DNA of 64,000 bases, from positions 13,742,252 to 13,806,251 of the forward strand of contig NC_090248.1 in assembly GCF_037325665.1 (NCBI RefSeq), in the 5' to 3' direction. This document shows, piece by piece, positions 23,881 to 34,600 of this stretch. The notes under the pieces were generated by a model. It searched no databases and was not told the DNA's origin. It saw only the letters and a program-made list of their open reading frames with translations. Position numbers and translations under genes: made by a program. Source of the stretch: Littorina saxatilis (taxonomy: Eukaryota; Mollusca; Gastropoda; Littorinimorpha; Littorinidae). Positions within the stretch are counted from its first letter, which is position 1. Every line of letters starts with the position of its first letter.

Positions 23881-24611
23881 ACTAAACCTAGCAATGACAT
23901 CATACACTAAGAACTGTTTTACACATTTTTCCTACCAAACTACATGTGACCTTGACCCAAGGTCAAGACAAAGCTGTTAATTCAAGACATAGGAAGTACA
24001 ATGGTGCTTATTGGCTCTTTCTACCATGAGATATGGTCACTTTTAGTGGTTCACTACCTTATTTTGGTCACATTTCATAAGGGTCAAAGTGACCTTGACC
24101 TTGATCATATGTGACCAAATGTGTCTCATGATGAAAGCATAACATGTGCCCCACATAATTTTTACGTTTGAAACAGTTATCTTCCATAGTTCAGGGTCAA
24201 GGTCACTTCAAAATATGTATACAATCCAACTTTGAAGAGCTCCTGTGACCTTGGCCTTGAAGCAAGGTAAACCAAACTGGTATCAAAAGATGGGGCTTAC
24301 TTTGCCCTATATATCATATATAGGTGAGGTATTAAATCTCAAAAACTTCAGAGAAAATGGGAAAAATAGCTGTTTTTTAGACAACATTTAGGGCCCCTGC
24401 GACCTTGACCTTGAAGCAAGGTCAAGATGCTATGTATGTTTTTTGGGGCCTTGTCATCATACACCATCTTGCCAAATTTGGTACTGATAGACTGAATAGT
24501 GTCCAAGAAATATCCAACGTTAAAGTTGGCCGGCCGGACGGACGGGGGGGGACGGACGGACGGATGACTCGGGTGAGTACATAGACTCACTTTTGCTTCG
24601 CATGTGAGTCA
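23881..24611 (+). mobile_element. Half-site-rich element, copy A (5' truncated)
   Basis: Same element as 25333-26128 and 41206-41956 but lacking the 5' end and a short internal stretch that holds two half-sites. It keeps repeated TGACCTTGACCTTGA motifs, the GGACGGAC run and the 3' end GCATGTGAGTC. Copies are highly similar by eye, indicating recent spread. Confidence 0.88.
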
Positions 24612-25332
24612 AAAAACCAGGAAGTAACTCAATGGAAAAAACTAAACTAACCATCACAAAGGGTGCTCTCAGTTTCTTCGCCTGTCACGTTCTGCGATAT
24701 TTAATTACGCTCTCAAAATACTTTCTTTTGCAAAGCCGACCTCCTGCGCGTGAGCGGCATTATTTGTAACGCAGAATCTTATGAAAGCGATCTGAAAGCC
24801 TTTCCCTTTACGCATCATCCCTTTGACCGTACAGGTCTGTACTACTACTAATTAAAGTTGAAGTGCAATGCCACGGTACTGTATACCCCCAGCGAAGGAC
24901 AAATCGGCTCTTTCTCTCTCTCACACACATCCCAAGTCACACACACACACACACACACACACACGCGCACACACACACACACGCACACACCTACAGATAC
25001 ATAATATGCACAAGCAGCGTGGAAAGTTTCAGGCCTTGTACTATATTGGCGGTCACACCCGAGTGCACCTGTGTGTTACCGCAGCGTCTACATAAATACG
25101 ATATCCGTGTACTTCTGTCCGCATAATAACAAATTACCTGTATCTATAAATAACTGAAAAGTCTTGTCATGAATACACCGACAAAACAAAGTTCAAAAAA
25201 AGAAAGAGAATGTTTTCCTTGAACATAACATGTTACAAATGTGTCTCTTTAGAGCTAGGCAAGTATAACTCTATAACTACTAAGCATAATTATATAACTG
25301 TAGCCAGTACGGTTACCATAGCAACCAATAAC
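24612..25332. other. Intergenic with CA microsatellite
   Basis: (CA)n with CG interruptions at 24937-24990. No other feature is recognised. Confidence 0.6.
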
Positions 25333-26128
25333 AAGAAGGGCAAAGCCCATACGACTCACATGCTTGACCTAAACCTAGCAATGACATCATACACTAAGAA
25401 CTGCTTTACACATTTTTCCTACCAAAATACATGTGACCTTGACCCAAGGTCAAGGTCATCCAAGGTCATGCAACACAAAGCTGTTAATTCAAGACATAGG
25501 AAGTACAATGGTGCTTATTGGCTCTTTCTACCATGAGATATGGTCACTTTTAGTGGTTCACTACCTTATTTTGGTCACATTTCATAAGGGTCAAAGTGAC
25601 CTTGACCTTGATCATATGTGACCAAATGTGTCTCATGATGAAAGCATAACATGTGCCCCACATAATTTTTAAGTTTGAAACAGTTATCTTCCATAGTTCA
25701 GGGTCAAGGTCACTTCAAAATGTGTATACAATCCAACTTTGAAGAGCTCCTGTGACCTTGACCTTGAAGCAAGTTAAACCAAACTGGTATCAAAAGATGG
25801 GGCTTACTTTGCCCTATATATCATATATAGGTGAGGTATTCAATCTCAAAAACTTCAGAGAAAATGTGAAAAATGTGAAAAATAGCTGTTTTTTAGACAA
25901 CATTTATGGCCCCTGCGACCTTGACCTTGAAGCAAGGTCAAGATGCTATGTATGTTTTTTGGGGCCTTGTCATCATACACCATCTTGCCAAATTTGGTAC
26001 TGATAGACTGAATAGTGTCCAAGAAATATCCAACGTTAAAGTTTTCCGGACGGCCGGACGGCCGGCCGGACGGACGGACGGACGACTCGGGTGAGTACAT
26101 AGACTCACTTTTGCTTCGCATGTGAGTC
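25333..26128 (+). mobile_element. Half-site-rich element, copy B (full length)
   Basis: Begins AAGAAGGGCAAAGCCC, a small hairpin. Near the 5' end is GACTCACATGC (25353-25363), and the 3' terminus GCATGTGAGTC (26118-26128) is its exact reverse complement. Eight exact copies of TCAAGGTCA or its complement occur inside, the extended half-site bound by ERR and NR5A-type nuclear receptors. Four of these fall in two TGACCTTGACCTTGA blocks. It has no open frame of note and a (GGAC)n tract near the 3' end. It is a non-autonomous DNA element of uncertain superfamily; Helitron-like is possible. Confidence 0.9.
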
Positions 26129-26302
26129 AAAAACCTGACCGTCTCCTGTCAGAATCAAAACAATTATCACAAAATCGAAAAAATGTTGGAGTCGTAAATC
26201 GTTCTTTCTACCTTTTTTTCTCAAAGAAATAATAGCGATTATGTCTCACAGCATAGGCATAGAAAGACAAAAATTAGCTTTTGGGGTCGAAATAACAGGC
26301 AC

Positions 26303-26505
26303 AAAGATTTGAATTTTAAAAATCCTTGACACGTTGGGTTTCGATTTAGCTTTATGTTCCCTTCGGGTGACGTTCCTAATTTTGTTCAGTAAAATTGGTT
26401 CAATTCAAATATGTGTAATGTTAAACTTGTGGGGTCCTGATTTGGTCTATGTGGTCCGCTGGACCCCAAAAACAACAACTAACTAACTAACTAACTAGCT
26501 TGCAC
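26303..26505 (+). mobile_element. Short interspersed repeat with (AACT)n tail, copy 1
   Basis: About 190 bp nearly matching 33172-33360. It includes AATCCTTGACACGT, GGTTTCGATTTAGC and the closing hairpin GGGTCC...GGACCCC. The two copies end in different simple tails, (AACT)n here and (CAAT)n there, as retroposed elements do. Confidence 0.75.
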
Positions 26506-26844
26506 CTTGCATAGTGCCAATATGGTTCTACCATGTACATAGTATGTTTTATATTACCAGATGGTACACACATTAGACACCACAAAATGTTGTTCTTTTC
26601 CTTCGAAAGGTATATACGAATCAAAAGACTGGGTCTTCAATAAGTACCACCAGGTCACTGCACTGGATTCGTACCACGGTTACTATAACAATAACCCGCA
26701 GGTACGATAGGCATGACCTGTTTTATTCAAATATAAACAATACAACAAAACCGTTTTAGTCCAAAATTTGCAGCACACAGCATGGCAACACTTACGCAAA
26801 ATCAGGCTATTTACTTTCAAATCACTGTTTTGACAGTCAAGTGT

Positions 26845-27010
26845 CTATTCACTGGAATCATCACAATGGTGGCAAATGTAAGTGAAACCCTCACTTGATG
26901 TGCACTTTTTGTGTGCCCATTGGTAACACAAAACACACGCAATCCATTTTTCTCTGCTTTTGCTTGCTGAAAACCGTTCACAACAAACACACACATTTAA
27001 TTTTATATGT
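26845..27010 (-). pseudogene. C-terminal zinc-finger fragment of a DNA-transposon protein
   Basis: Minus-strand frame ending TAG at 26845. It reads CVCCERF..., then KWIACVLCYQWAHKKC and YICHHCDDSSE-stop. The spacing CxxC ... WxxCxxCxxWxHxxC ... CxxC matches the PHD-like finger that closes many pogo/Tigger-type transposases in invertebrates. No DDE catalytic core is visible upstream, so only the 3' end of the gene is here. It could instead be a host PHD exon, but there is no good splice acceptor. Confidence 0.5.
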
Positions 27011-27016
27011 AGTCAT

Positions 27017-27100
27017 GCATATCGTACCACGAATTATCTGAATCGTACCACCGGTACCATACAGATGACCAAGAGTGGTAGTGGTACGATATACACGTAA
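27017..27100. repeat. Inverted TATCGTACCAC / GTGGTACGATA pair
   Basis: CATATCGTACCACGA near 27018 and GTGGTAGTGGTACGATATA near 27077 are inverted copies, and further GTACCAC words occur at 26645-26680. They may be subterminal sites of the neighbouring transposon relic. Confidence 0.45.
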
Positions 27101-27119
27101 CTGTATAGTCATATATTAA

Positions 27120-27355
27120 ACGACTAGAGGAATACCCGGCTTCGCCAGGGTGAATCGCGGGACAGAGACAGACAGCGTGGCGGTTCACCACAATCACCTT
27201 TGAAGGCGAAGTCCTGTCAAACGGGATTGAAAATTTTAGAGCTTATTTCTAAGCCCTATATTATCTGTTATGGCTTCTCAAATGCCAGAACATACAGACA
27301 GACAAAAGCCGCCAGACCCCATCACAAACAGAACTCTACAATCCACAGGTGTTGC

Positions 27356-27411
<56 letters not shown>

Positions 27412-27520
27412 AGAAGCCGTATATATCTATCTATATATATAAATATATAGAGATAGATGACAGCGGAATTTTTTATAAATAGATTCGACCTTTGCATTTT
27501 TACAGTGAGGACAACTTACG
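27120..27520 (+). mobile_element. CCGG-hairpin family, divergent copy 3
   Basis: Starts GACTAGAGGAATACCCGGCTTCGCC. A different body follows (CACAATCACCTTTGAAGGC...), then (CA)n at 27359-27405 and CCGTATATATC repeats. The body is repeated at 27778-28080. Confidence 0.65.
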
Positions 27521-27777
27521 GGTACATGCAAGGAAAGCCCACAACTTCTAAGGCGAACAACTCTGCAGAGTCTGCTGTGAAGGGCGACGGTAGTCTCCCT
27601 GTCACACTCGACCCCCTTTGAATGAACTTTGTCCCCAAAGTTCGGAACCATGGACCCGCCAAGCTTAGGTCCCTCCCAGGTGGAATGGGAACAGCACGAA
27701 AATGATTCAGTGGCCTGAACATTTCATGTCGAGTCCCATCGCTGTCGACGACGCCAAATGTAACCGAGTGCCGAAAC
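27521..27777. other. Spacer between the two divergent copies
   Basis: Open on the minus strand (about 80 codons, no recognisable domain). It may be unique host DNA or part of a longer element. I see no splice signals that would make it an exon. Confidence 0.35.
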
Positions 27778-28080
27778 ACCACAATCACCTTTGAAGGCTA
27801 AGTCCACTCAAACGGGATTGAGAATAACTGTTATGGCTTCTCAAAGGAAGGCCTGAACATACAGACACACCAAAGTCGAAAGACCACATCACAAACAGAA
27901 CTCTACAATCCACAGGTGTTGCCCACACACACACACAAACACACACACACAGAGAAGCCGTATATATATATATATGTATATCTATATCTATAAATATATA
28001 GAGATAGATGACAGTGTATTTTTCGCGTGGCTATAAATTGATTCGACCTTTTCACTTTTACAGTAAGGACAACTTACGGG
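27778..28080 (+). repeat. Segmental duplicate of 27181-27520
   Basis: Shares CACAATCACCTTTGAAGG, GAACTCTACAATCCACAGG, the CA tract, the TATATA tract and the closing ATTCGACCTTT..ACAGT.AGGAC with the upstream copy. Confidence 0.75.
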
Positions 28081-28415
28081 TGCAATGAAAGCGTTCTGGA
28101 CAGTGCAGTGACATTCTAAAAATAGTAACGTAGTAACGGGAATATGGATTGACGCCACACGAAGGAAGGGAGATAAACGCTGAAAACACTGGAGAAGATA
28201 AGGAAGAGTTACTGGGAATGGATCCAGAGAAAAACCAAAATCGGTTCAGCGCTGAGAGCACGTGTTGAAATATCTCATCGAGCAGGTTGTGTCCGAGGTG
28301 TAGCTGAATATGGCCACCAAATTTAAAACAGATCCATCGAGAACCTTGAGCGTGCATCGCGGACACACACACACACACACACACACACAAGTCGTATATA
28401 TATATATGGATAGAC
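28081..28415 (+). mobile_element. CCGG-hairpin family, copy 4
   Basis: Lacks the hairpin start but has the standard body (GAAGGAAGGGAGATAAACGC, ATCGGTTCAGCGC, CCACCAAATTTAAAACAG). It ends in (CA)n and GTCGTATATATATATGG. Confidence 0.75.
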
Positions 28416-28766
28416 TAGATGAATACCCGCTTCGCCGGGTACGGCTGCGCCGGGAAGAAGTCGAGCCGAGTGTACGCCGGCTTTGCCGGCGCACCGCACG
28501 GAGGAAGGGAGACAAACGCGGCTGAAAACACTGGAGAAGATAAGGAAGAGTTACTGGGAATGGATCCAGAGAAAAACCAAAATCGGTTCAGCGCTGCGCA
28601 CTGAGAGCACGTGTTGAAATATCTCATCGATGAGATTGTGTCCGGGGTGTAGCTGAATACGGTCTCCAAATTTGAAAAAGATCCACCGAGAACTTTGGCT
28701 TGGCATCGCGGACACACGTACACACACACACAGACAGAGACAAGTCGTATATATAAATATATAGAA
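28416..28766 (+). mobile_element. CCGG-hairpin family, copy 5
   Basis: Begins ATGAATACCCGCTTCGCCGG and ends AAGTCGTATATATAAATATA, head to tail with copy 4. It is closely similar to copy 2 (17376). Confidence 0.8.
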
Positions 28767-28945
28767 GCCATGCACATGATGAGGGTGAGACAGGTTGCTC
28801 TAAACTTGGCTGGATCGCAGGTCAGTCATTGAACTTTGTGACAAAACAAGATTTCATCTAGTCTTTGCGTATTCAGATACAGTGTCACGCAAAACAAAAT
28901 GATGTAAAATAACATCATAAAGCGTTAACAATGATTGTTTCTCAC

Positions 28946-28974
28946 CTAGCCGCCGCATGGTGTCGATCCGCCAT
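28946..28974 (-). CDS. Possible first coding exon (MADRHHAAAR)
   Basis: On the minus strand AAAATGGCGGAT gives a strong Kozak and YY1-like start, followed by nine codons and the donor GCTAG|gtgaga. The ATG is 17 bp from the end of the MITE at 28992-29172. No downstream exon with matching phase was found between here and 21.1 kb. It is not compatible in phase with exon 2 of the Shisa-like gene. It may belong to an unrecognised gene or be chance. Confidence 0.3.
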
Positions 28975-28991
28975 TTTCGTTTCAGCGAGTT

Positions 28992-29172
28992 AATAGACCT
29001 TTTCGGTATCTGAACAGCTCTCGCGAGACACGTTCTTTGTTATGCGTTGAACGTCGCGAGAACTTCGAACCTCGGCTTTCGCAGCTCGCGCGAGATCGCT
29101 GTCCCACATGCTTTGCTATGCTCTGAAGTTTGCGAGAGCTTATGAGAGCTTGGAATACCGATAGGGTCTATT
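28992..29172. mobile_element. MITE with AATAGACC / GGTCTATT ends, copy 1
   Basis: AATAGACCTTTTCGGTAT at the left is matched by ATACCGATAGGGTCTATT at the right. It is internally rich in CTCGCGAGA palindromes. A second copy at 40645-40845 shares GCTATGCT.TGAAGTTTG and the ends. No coding sequence. Confidence 0.75.
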
Positions 29173-29303
29173 CCTTTAGACTACCCTTTTGTGCTACGTA
29201 GTCATTGGCTCCGTTTCATCATCACCCGTTTTCTGGGAAAACGAGTGGTACGATTCCCATAACCGGTGCGGAACTAGTAACTCTCCCGTACTCGATTTGT
29301 GTC

Positions 29304-29430
29304 TGACAAGAATGGGGTGAAGATTTGATCGCCTATATTATTTGTAACTTAGCACACATAGATTTGACAATGCAGTGTTTGCAATACTATGCTCTGAGAG
29401 TTGATATGAAACCAAAACAGCACTGAAAAA
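29304..29430 (+). repeat. Dispersed repeat of unknown class, copy 1
   Basis: Matches 53955-54092 through GACAAGAATGGGGTGAAGA, GCAGTGTTTGCAATACTAT and AAACCAAAACA. The second copy has a short insertion. Ends are undefined. Confidence 0.6.
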
Positions 29431-29474
29431 CTAAACACAGTAAATAAGAGCAGGCAGGCAGGCAGGCAGGCAAG

Positions 29475-29520
<46 letters not shown>

Positions 29521-30590
29521 AAAGAAATTTAAACGAAAAGAAACACGTCTGACCATTTACAGTAACTTCTGGTTATTGCACACATTAGTTTTTGTCATGT
29601 CAACTTTATTTTGTATGAAAGCAGAAACAGGCTAGTAAAATAAAGCCCGTAACAGATTTAAAGAAGTAATAACATGCACCGACTTGTTGAACTAAATTAA
29701 AACCCCACAGTTTCTGTTACAACACGCAACTCAAAGCACATTTCACGCTGTACCGTTTTAAATGTTCAGGTTTAACGTCCAAAGGAGTCCATTAAACAAC
29801 TGAACTCGTTTTTCTCTTACTCTACGAAGACGCTTCCCATTTCGATCTTTGAAAATACGATTTCAATAGTTAGGAAAAAGAAAATAATAAACTTCAGTCG
29901 TATTTCATGATTTAAGTTTATATTAATATACACGCGGACGGACACAGAAGTTTACGCACACGCGAACGTGAAGATACACACACACACTAGCTGTGCTTAA
30001 CCCCCCACATTCCTTCACTCCCTCTCAACCCCAAAGTCCTGATTGTACTTCGGCCACGGCACTATTCACAAGTTCAGTGTTATCGGAGGTAAACTGTTGA
30101 CATCCACTAAAAAAAAAACCTAAAAAAAACACTCTTGGCTAACAGTACACTCATATGTGTTTTCCTCCCACGAAAAGTAGATGTTATCAGTACCACACTT
30201 GTCGTTAACAGGTAAATCCTGCCCTGAATTTCGCCATTCCCTTGGTAAGTAAATCTGCACTCTTTCTGTTCTGCACTGTCCCCTGTCAGTTCACCTGAAC
30301 CATACATGTGTCCTGCTGCACTTTATCGAGCGAGTCTGTCCCACAGCCTACCTGACCTGACCAAGCCGAACCTCTATCTTTCCTATTTCCCCTTACCCAA
30401 CCCAGCCCGCACCCCAAAGCCCTAGAGCATCCGCTTCAAGCCCGAGTACACCCACGGGCTGTGTCGACTCCGCAGGGAGGGACCCAGGCCACATTCTGCT
30501 CCTGCGCGTGTACAGCCTTGTTTGGGTATGTAGGCGTTGGGCGCTGGGATGCATTGTTCTGTCGACAGAGTTCAAAGAATAATTAATCTA
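29431..30590. other. Intergenic with (GGCA)n and (CA)n tracts
   Basis: GGCAGGCA repeats at 29451-29470 run into (CA)n to 29518. The rest shows no coding or repeat signal that I can name. Confidence 0.55.
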
Positions 30591-31177
30591 CAGGGTGACC
30601 TAACAAAAAGAGTACCCAAACAAAACGTCATAAATTGAACAAAAATAAAGCAATCTTCATAAAATTTATTTACACACACAAGTAGCCTCTGCATGATTTG
30701 CACAGAAAATGTTAGCGTTCTAGCTTGTCTTTCAGGAAAGTTATGCTCATTCTACAGAACATGCTCCAAATGGCCTCCCCCGGATTTAAATCCCCCAGAT
30801 TTCTATCTTTGGGGGTTCCTGGAAGACAACGTCTACAGGAACAACCCACAGACAATCACAGAACTCAAGAGAGCCATCACAACAACCATTCGCGGAATCT
30901 CGCAACAGTAGGGATACACTCTTTGGTGTGACAGTGTGCGGGTGATTGATAACTTTGCGCGGCGAGTTCAAGTTTGCCTGCAGCGGCGCGGAGGCCATTT
31001 GGAGCATGTTCCGTAGAATGAGCATAACTTTCCTGGAAGACAAGCTAGAACGCTAAAATTGTCTGTGCAAATCATGCAGAGGCTACTTGTGTGTGTAAAT
31101 ACATTTTATGAAGATTGCTTTATTTTTGTTCAATTTATGACGTTTTGTTTGGGTACTCTTTTTTTTGGGTCACCCTG
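30591..31177. mobile_element. Internally deleted Tc1/mariner element with ~190-bp inverted repeats
   Basis: CAGGGTGACC and GGTCACCCTG ends sit between TA dinucleotides (30589-30590 and 31178-31179), the Tc1/mariner target duplication. The first and last ~190 bp are near-perfect inverted copies (core GCAGAGGCTACTTGTGTGTG). Between them remains only the C-terminal part of the transposase. Confidence 0.9.
30780..30911 (+). pseudogene. C-terminal transposase remnant, Tc1/mariner superfamily
   Basis: Reads PDLNPPDFYLWGFLEDNVY..., the hallmark block around the third catalytic acidic residue of Tc1/mariner and IS630 transposases, then a stop. Further on, a second frame gives NFARRVQVCLQRRGGHLEH, the normal C-terminus. 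Everything N-terminal, including the first two catalytic acids, is absent. The element is non-autonomous. Confidence 0.88.
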
Positions 31178-31271
31178 TACATATATATATATATCTGGAT
31201 CGGCATGCGCAAGTAGTCCCCTTACGAAACATAATAGTACACAACCACGCAGGCATTTAGGATGCACTAGT

Positions 31272-31272
<1 letters not shown>

Positions 31273-31309
<37 letters not shown>

Positions 31310-31405
31310 CACACTCACACACACACAACACACACAACACACACACACAACACACACACACACACACACAATACACACACAACACACACACACACACACA
31401 CACAC

Positions 31406-31440
<35 letters not shown>
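31273..31440. repeat. (CA)n microsatellite with AACAC interruptions
   Basis: Long CA tract broken regularly by extra A, followed by (CAGA)n at 31461-31566. It lies just downstream of the SHIPPO gene stop codon on the minus strand, so it would be in the 3' UTR. Confidence 0.95.
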
Positions 31441-31441
<1 letters not shown>

Positions 31442-31572
31442 AAGATCGGTGTGACAGCCTGACAGACAGACAGACAGACAGACAGATAAACAGTTAATCA
31501 GACAGAAAATCAGACCGACAGACAGACAGACAGGCATTCAGACACAGAAAGACAGACAGACAGACATGCAGT

Positions 31573-31670
31573 CTAACTTGCGCGAATGGGGTGGCGTCCT
31601 TTGAGGGTGATTCCCTTTCCACTGTCCTTGTTGACAGTCTGGTACGCCGCCGGACCGGGATTCGGGCCAG
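31573..31670 (-). CDS. SHIPPO gene last exon
   Basis: The acceptor is gtgctttgacag. There are 2 nt plus 31 codons and TAG, reading GPNPGPAAYQTVN... and ending GRHPIRAS. With the previous exon it makes KPGPNPGPAAY. Confidence 0.88.
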
Positions 31671-34600
31671 CTGTCAAAGCACCATCATTAATATCACTAT
31701 AACAGTAGCATCCTAAACAGTAGCTACAAGCTGATTTGATTTGAACTAAAGGCACACTCCTTCTCGTGGAAACATCTTTCCATCTTAGATCTTGCCAGGC
31801 TTTTACCCAAAAAAAGACAATATCCTTCCCCTAAAGCCACGCATCAAAATCAACACCCTGACTGTCGGCTGTGGTAAACTGGAATGCTTTGATGGATTAA
31901 TTCTTTAAACTATCACAAGAGGTTTTCATGAAATCAATTCATAAGGAATGTCCACTGTGTACAGAGCGCACCCAGGCTGGTATGTGTCCAAGTAGACGGC
32001 CAGCTCTGAGATGTTGACCCAACATGTTAACACGGGAAGGAGTGGGGCTTTAATCCACACTTCTCGAAACACGAATACACCACTGATCTAAAACGCATGC
32101 AGGGGGGCGGGGAGGGAACTCCGTGAGGAAACTCACCAAGGACAATAAAAGTCTACCAAAATTGTAACATGTCGTGGTTTCTATAATGATAAGGCGTTTC
32201 AACTAAAGGCCAGTTTACACATAACTCAATTACATTGCATGTAAACTGGCCTTTGAAAGCCCAGGAAACAATTTGCACAAAAGTCAAATGTTTCCGGGTA
32301 CTTTATTTCCAGCTTGTCATGTTGTTTTCGGGGGCCCCGACATTCCTAGCGTTTCGGTGTTATTTGACTTCAGTTTCTGTTATCACGCCAAGCGTTTCGG
32401 TGTTATTTGACTTCAGTTTCTGTTATCACGCCAAGCGTTTCGGTGTTATTTGACTTCAGTTTCTGTTATCACGCCAAGCGTCAGATTCCGCAATTTATAC
32501 AGGCTAGCGGCTTAGAAATCAAATAATGTTGATACTATCTGATGATAATTTGTGCGGTCGATATAGAGGCAAGAAGTGAAACAAAACTGTCACAAAACTG
32601 CTCCAAAGCGGGATAACTCTGACTCTGGACCTGTGATAATAGTTTTACTGTCATCCATTTTCTCACCGAATGCACTGATCTGTATGATTTACGAGTGAAG
32701 TATTTTCTTTCTTTCTTTCTTTATTTGGTGTTTAACGTCGTTTTCAACCACGAAGGTTATATCGCGACGGGGAAAGGGGGGAGATGGGATAGAGCCACTT
32801 GTCAATTGTTTCTTGTTCACAAAAGCACTAATCAAAAATTTGCTCCAGGGGCTTGCAACGTAGTACAATATATGACCTTACTGGGAGAATGCAAGTTTCC
32901 AGTACAAAGGACTTAACATTTCTTACATACTGCTTGACTAAAATCTGTACAAACATTGACTATATTCTATACAAGAAACACTTAACAAGGGTAAAAGGAG
33001 AAACAGAATCCGTTAGTCGCCTCTTACGACATGCTGGGGAGCATCGGGTACATTCTTCCCCCTAACCCGCGGGGTGTGTGAAGTATTTTGACACCTCTAG
33101 TTTGAAACATATTTTACAGAGGCCAGCTCTACAGCTCTCCTTGGATTCTTGAGGGAATCTGGCCTTTATTTTAAGATTTGAATTTTAAAAATCCTTGACA
33201 CGTAGGGTTTCGATTTAGCTTTTGTGTTCTCTTCGGGTGATGTTCCTGATTTTGTTTATTGAAATTGGTTTAATTCAAATATGTGTAATGTTAAACTTGT
33301 GGGGTCCTAATTGGCCTATATGGTCCGCTGGACCCAACAAGCAACAACAATCAATCAATCTGACTCTGGATCACGGGTGTTTTACCGAAGGTTACTTCCC
33401 TTTAGTCCCGGACCAGTCCTGCATTCATGCTTTTTGACAGCGGAAACCATACAATTTCGTCACAATCAATCAGTACATTATTCGTTGTTAGGCGGTTTTG
33501 CGGCATGTAACATAACATAAAAGGGGAGCAGAAGTCACATGAAAAACCAGCCTAATTCTTTTGCTTTAAAGCCATATGTACTCGATGACTATACACGCTA
33601 ATTGCTTTACCAACAGCTGGAGACATGCTAAATTAAGTTCCCTGCAAAATATTGTGGTCTAGGACCCCTTCAATGTTGAGATATGTTAATTTTCATTTTG
33701 ATCTGGATCGTCCTATTTATAGATTTGCCAACAGAGGTAGCGTTGACGCAAGGGAAATAACTCCGCGTCTTTGTTTACATCCAAAGTTTTTGAGACTCTA
33801 AGACTAAAACAAGCTGTAATGCATGTATATGGTCCGCGCATGGTGACATATCGTCATTACATGGTCTTATGGTGCGTTTGACATCGATTATGGGCAAACT
33901 ACACTTTGTAAACACGGGAGCGCGTACATATGCCTTTAAAGTAGAGTTGCATAACTGACTTGAATTGAGCCCTTTTCAAGTTCTTGTTTTTCTCAAAATT
34001 CAAACCAGTCGCTTAAAACTTTTTCGCGACGCGCCGCCCGAATACAAGCGTTCACTGATCATGCCGTTGTCAGCACGCCGCCAGAATCCGTGCGTAAGGT
34101 GCGTGAGTCGCTTCGCCTCACACCGCCTTAATAGTAGCGTTGGAAGTGGAAAATACCACGCTGGGGATTTTCCATACGAAAACCCACGTCATAGGTTCAG
34201 AGGTCGGCTGCATTACCATACGCGACAAATAACTCCCAGAACAGTTGATTTCATTGGTTAGTTTGGATACTACAGGTCATTGACGGGACCAACCCATGCC
34301 TTAGTTTCATATTTAGGATTCCAAAATGTCGCGAGTTGTCAGTGTTGTTGCGAAGCGAAGCGGCGTGCAGAAGGAAGGTAGTGACTGTGTGTGCATGAAA
34401 CAGTGGTGTTGTGATAGATGGATAAGTGAGTGATGAGGGTGAATGAGCTATTAGCCAAATCAAGAGCTCGAGGTGTCAATGCTACTTTGGCCAAAACCCA
34501 ATGCAAGCGGACGGACGCGATTCTGGTGCCGGGAATGTTCCGGCTGTGGCCACATGGCTGTGGCGCTTTGTGTTGATCCGTGCTTCGAAGTGTGGCACAC

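Noticed and set aside
27516-27788. 90-codon minus-strand frame between repeat copies
   Set aside because: No recognisable domain, and its borders coincide with repeat junctions.
28946-28974. Alternative first exon of the Shisa-like gene
   Set aside because: It ends with 2 nt of a codon, while exon 2 of that gene needs 1 nt, so joining would break the frame.
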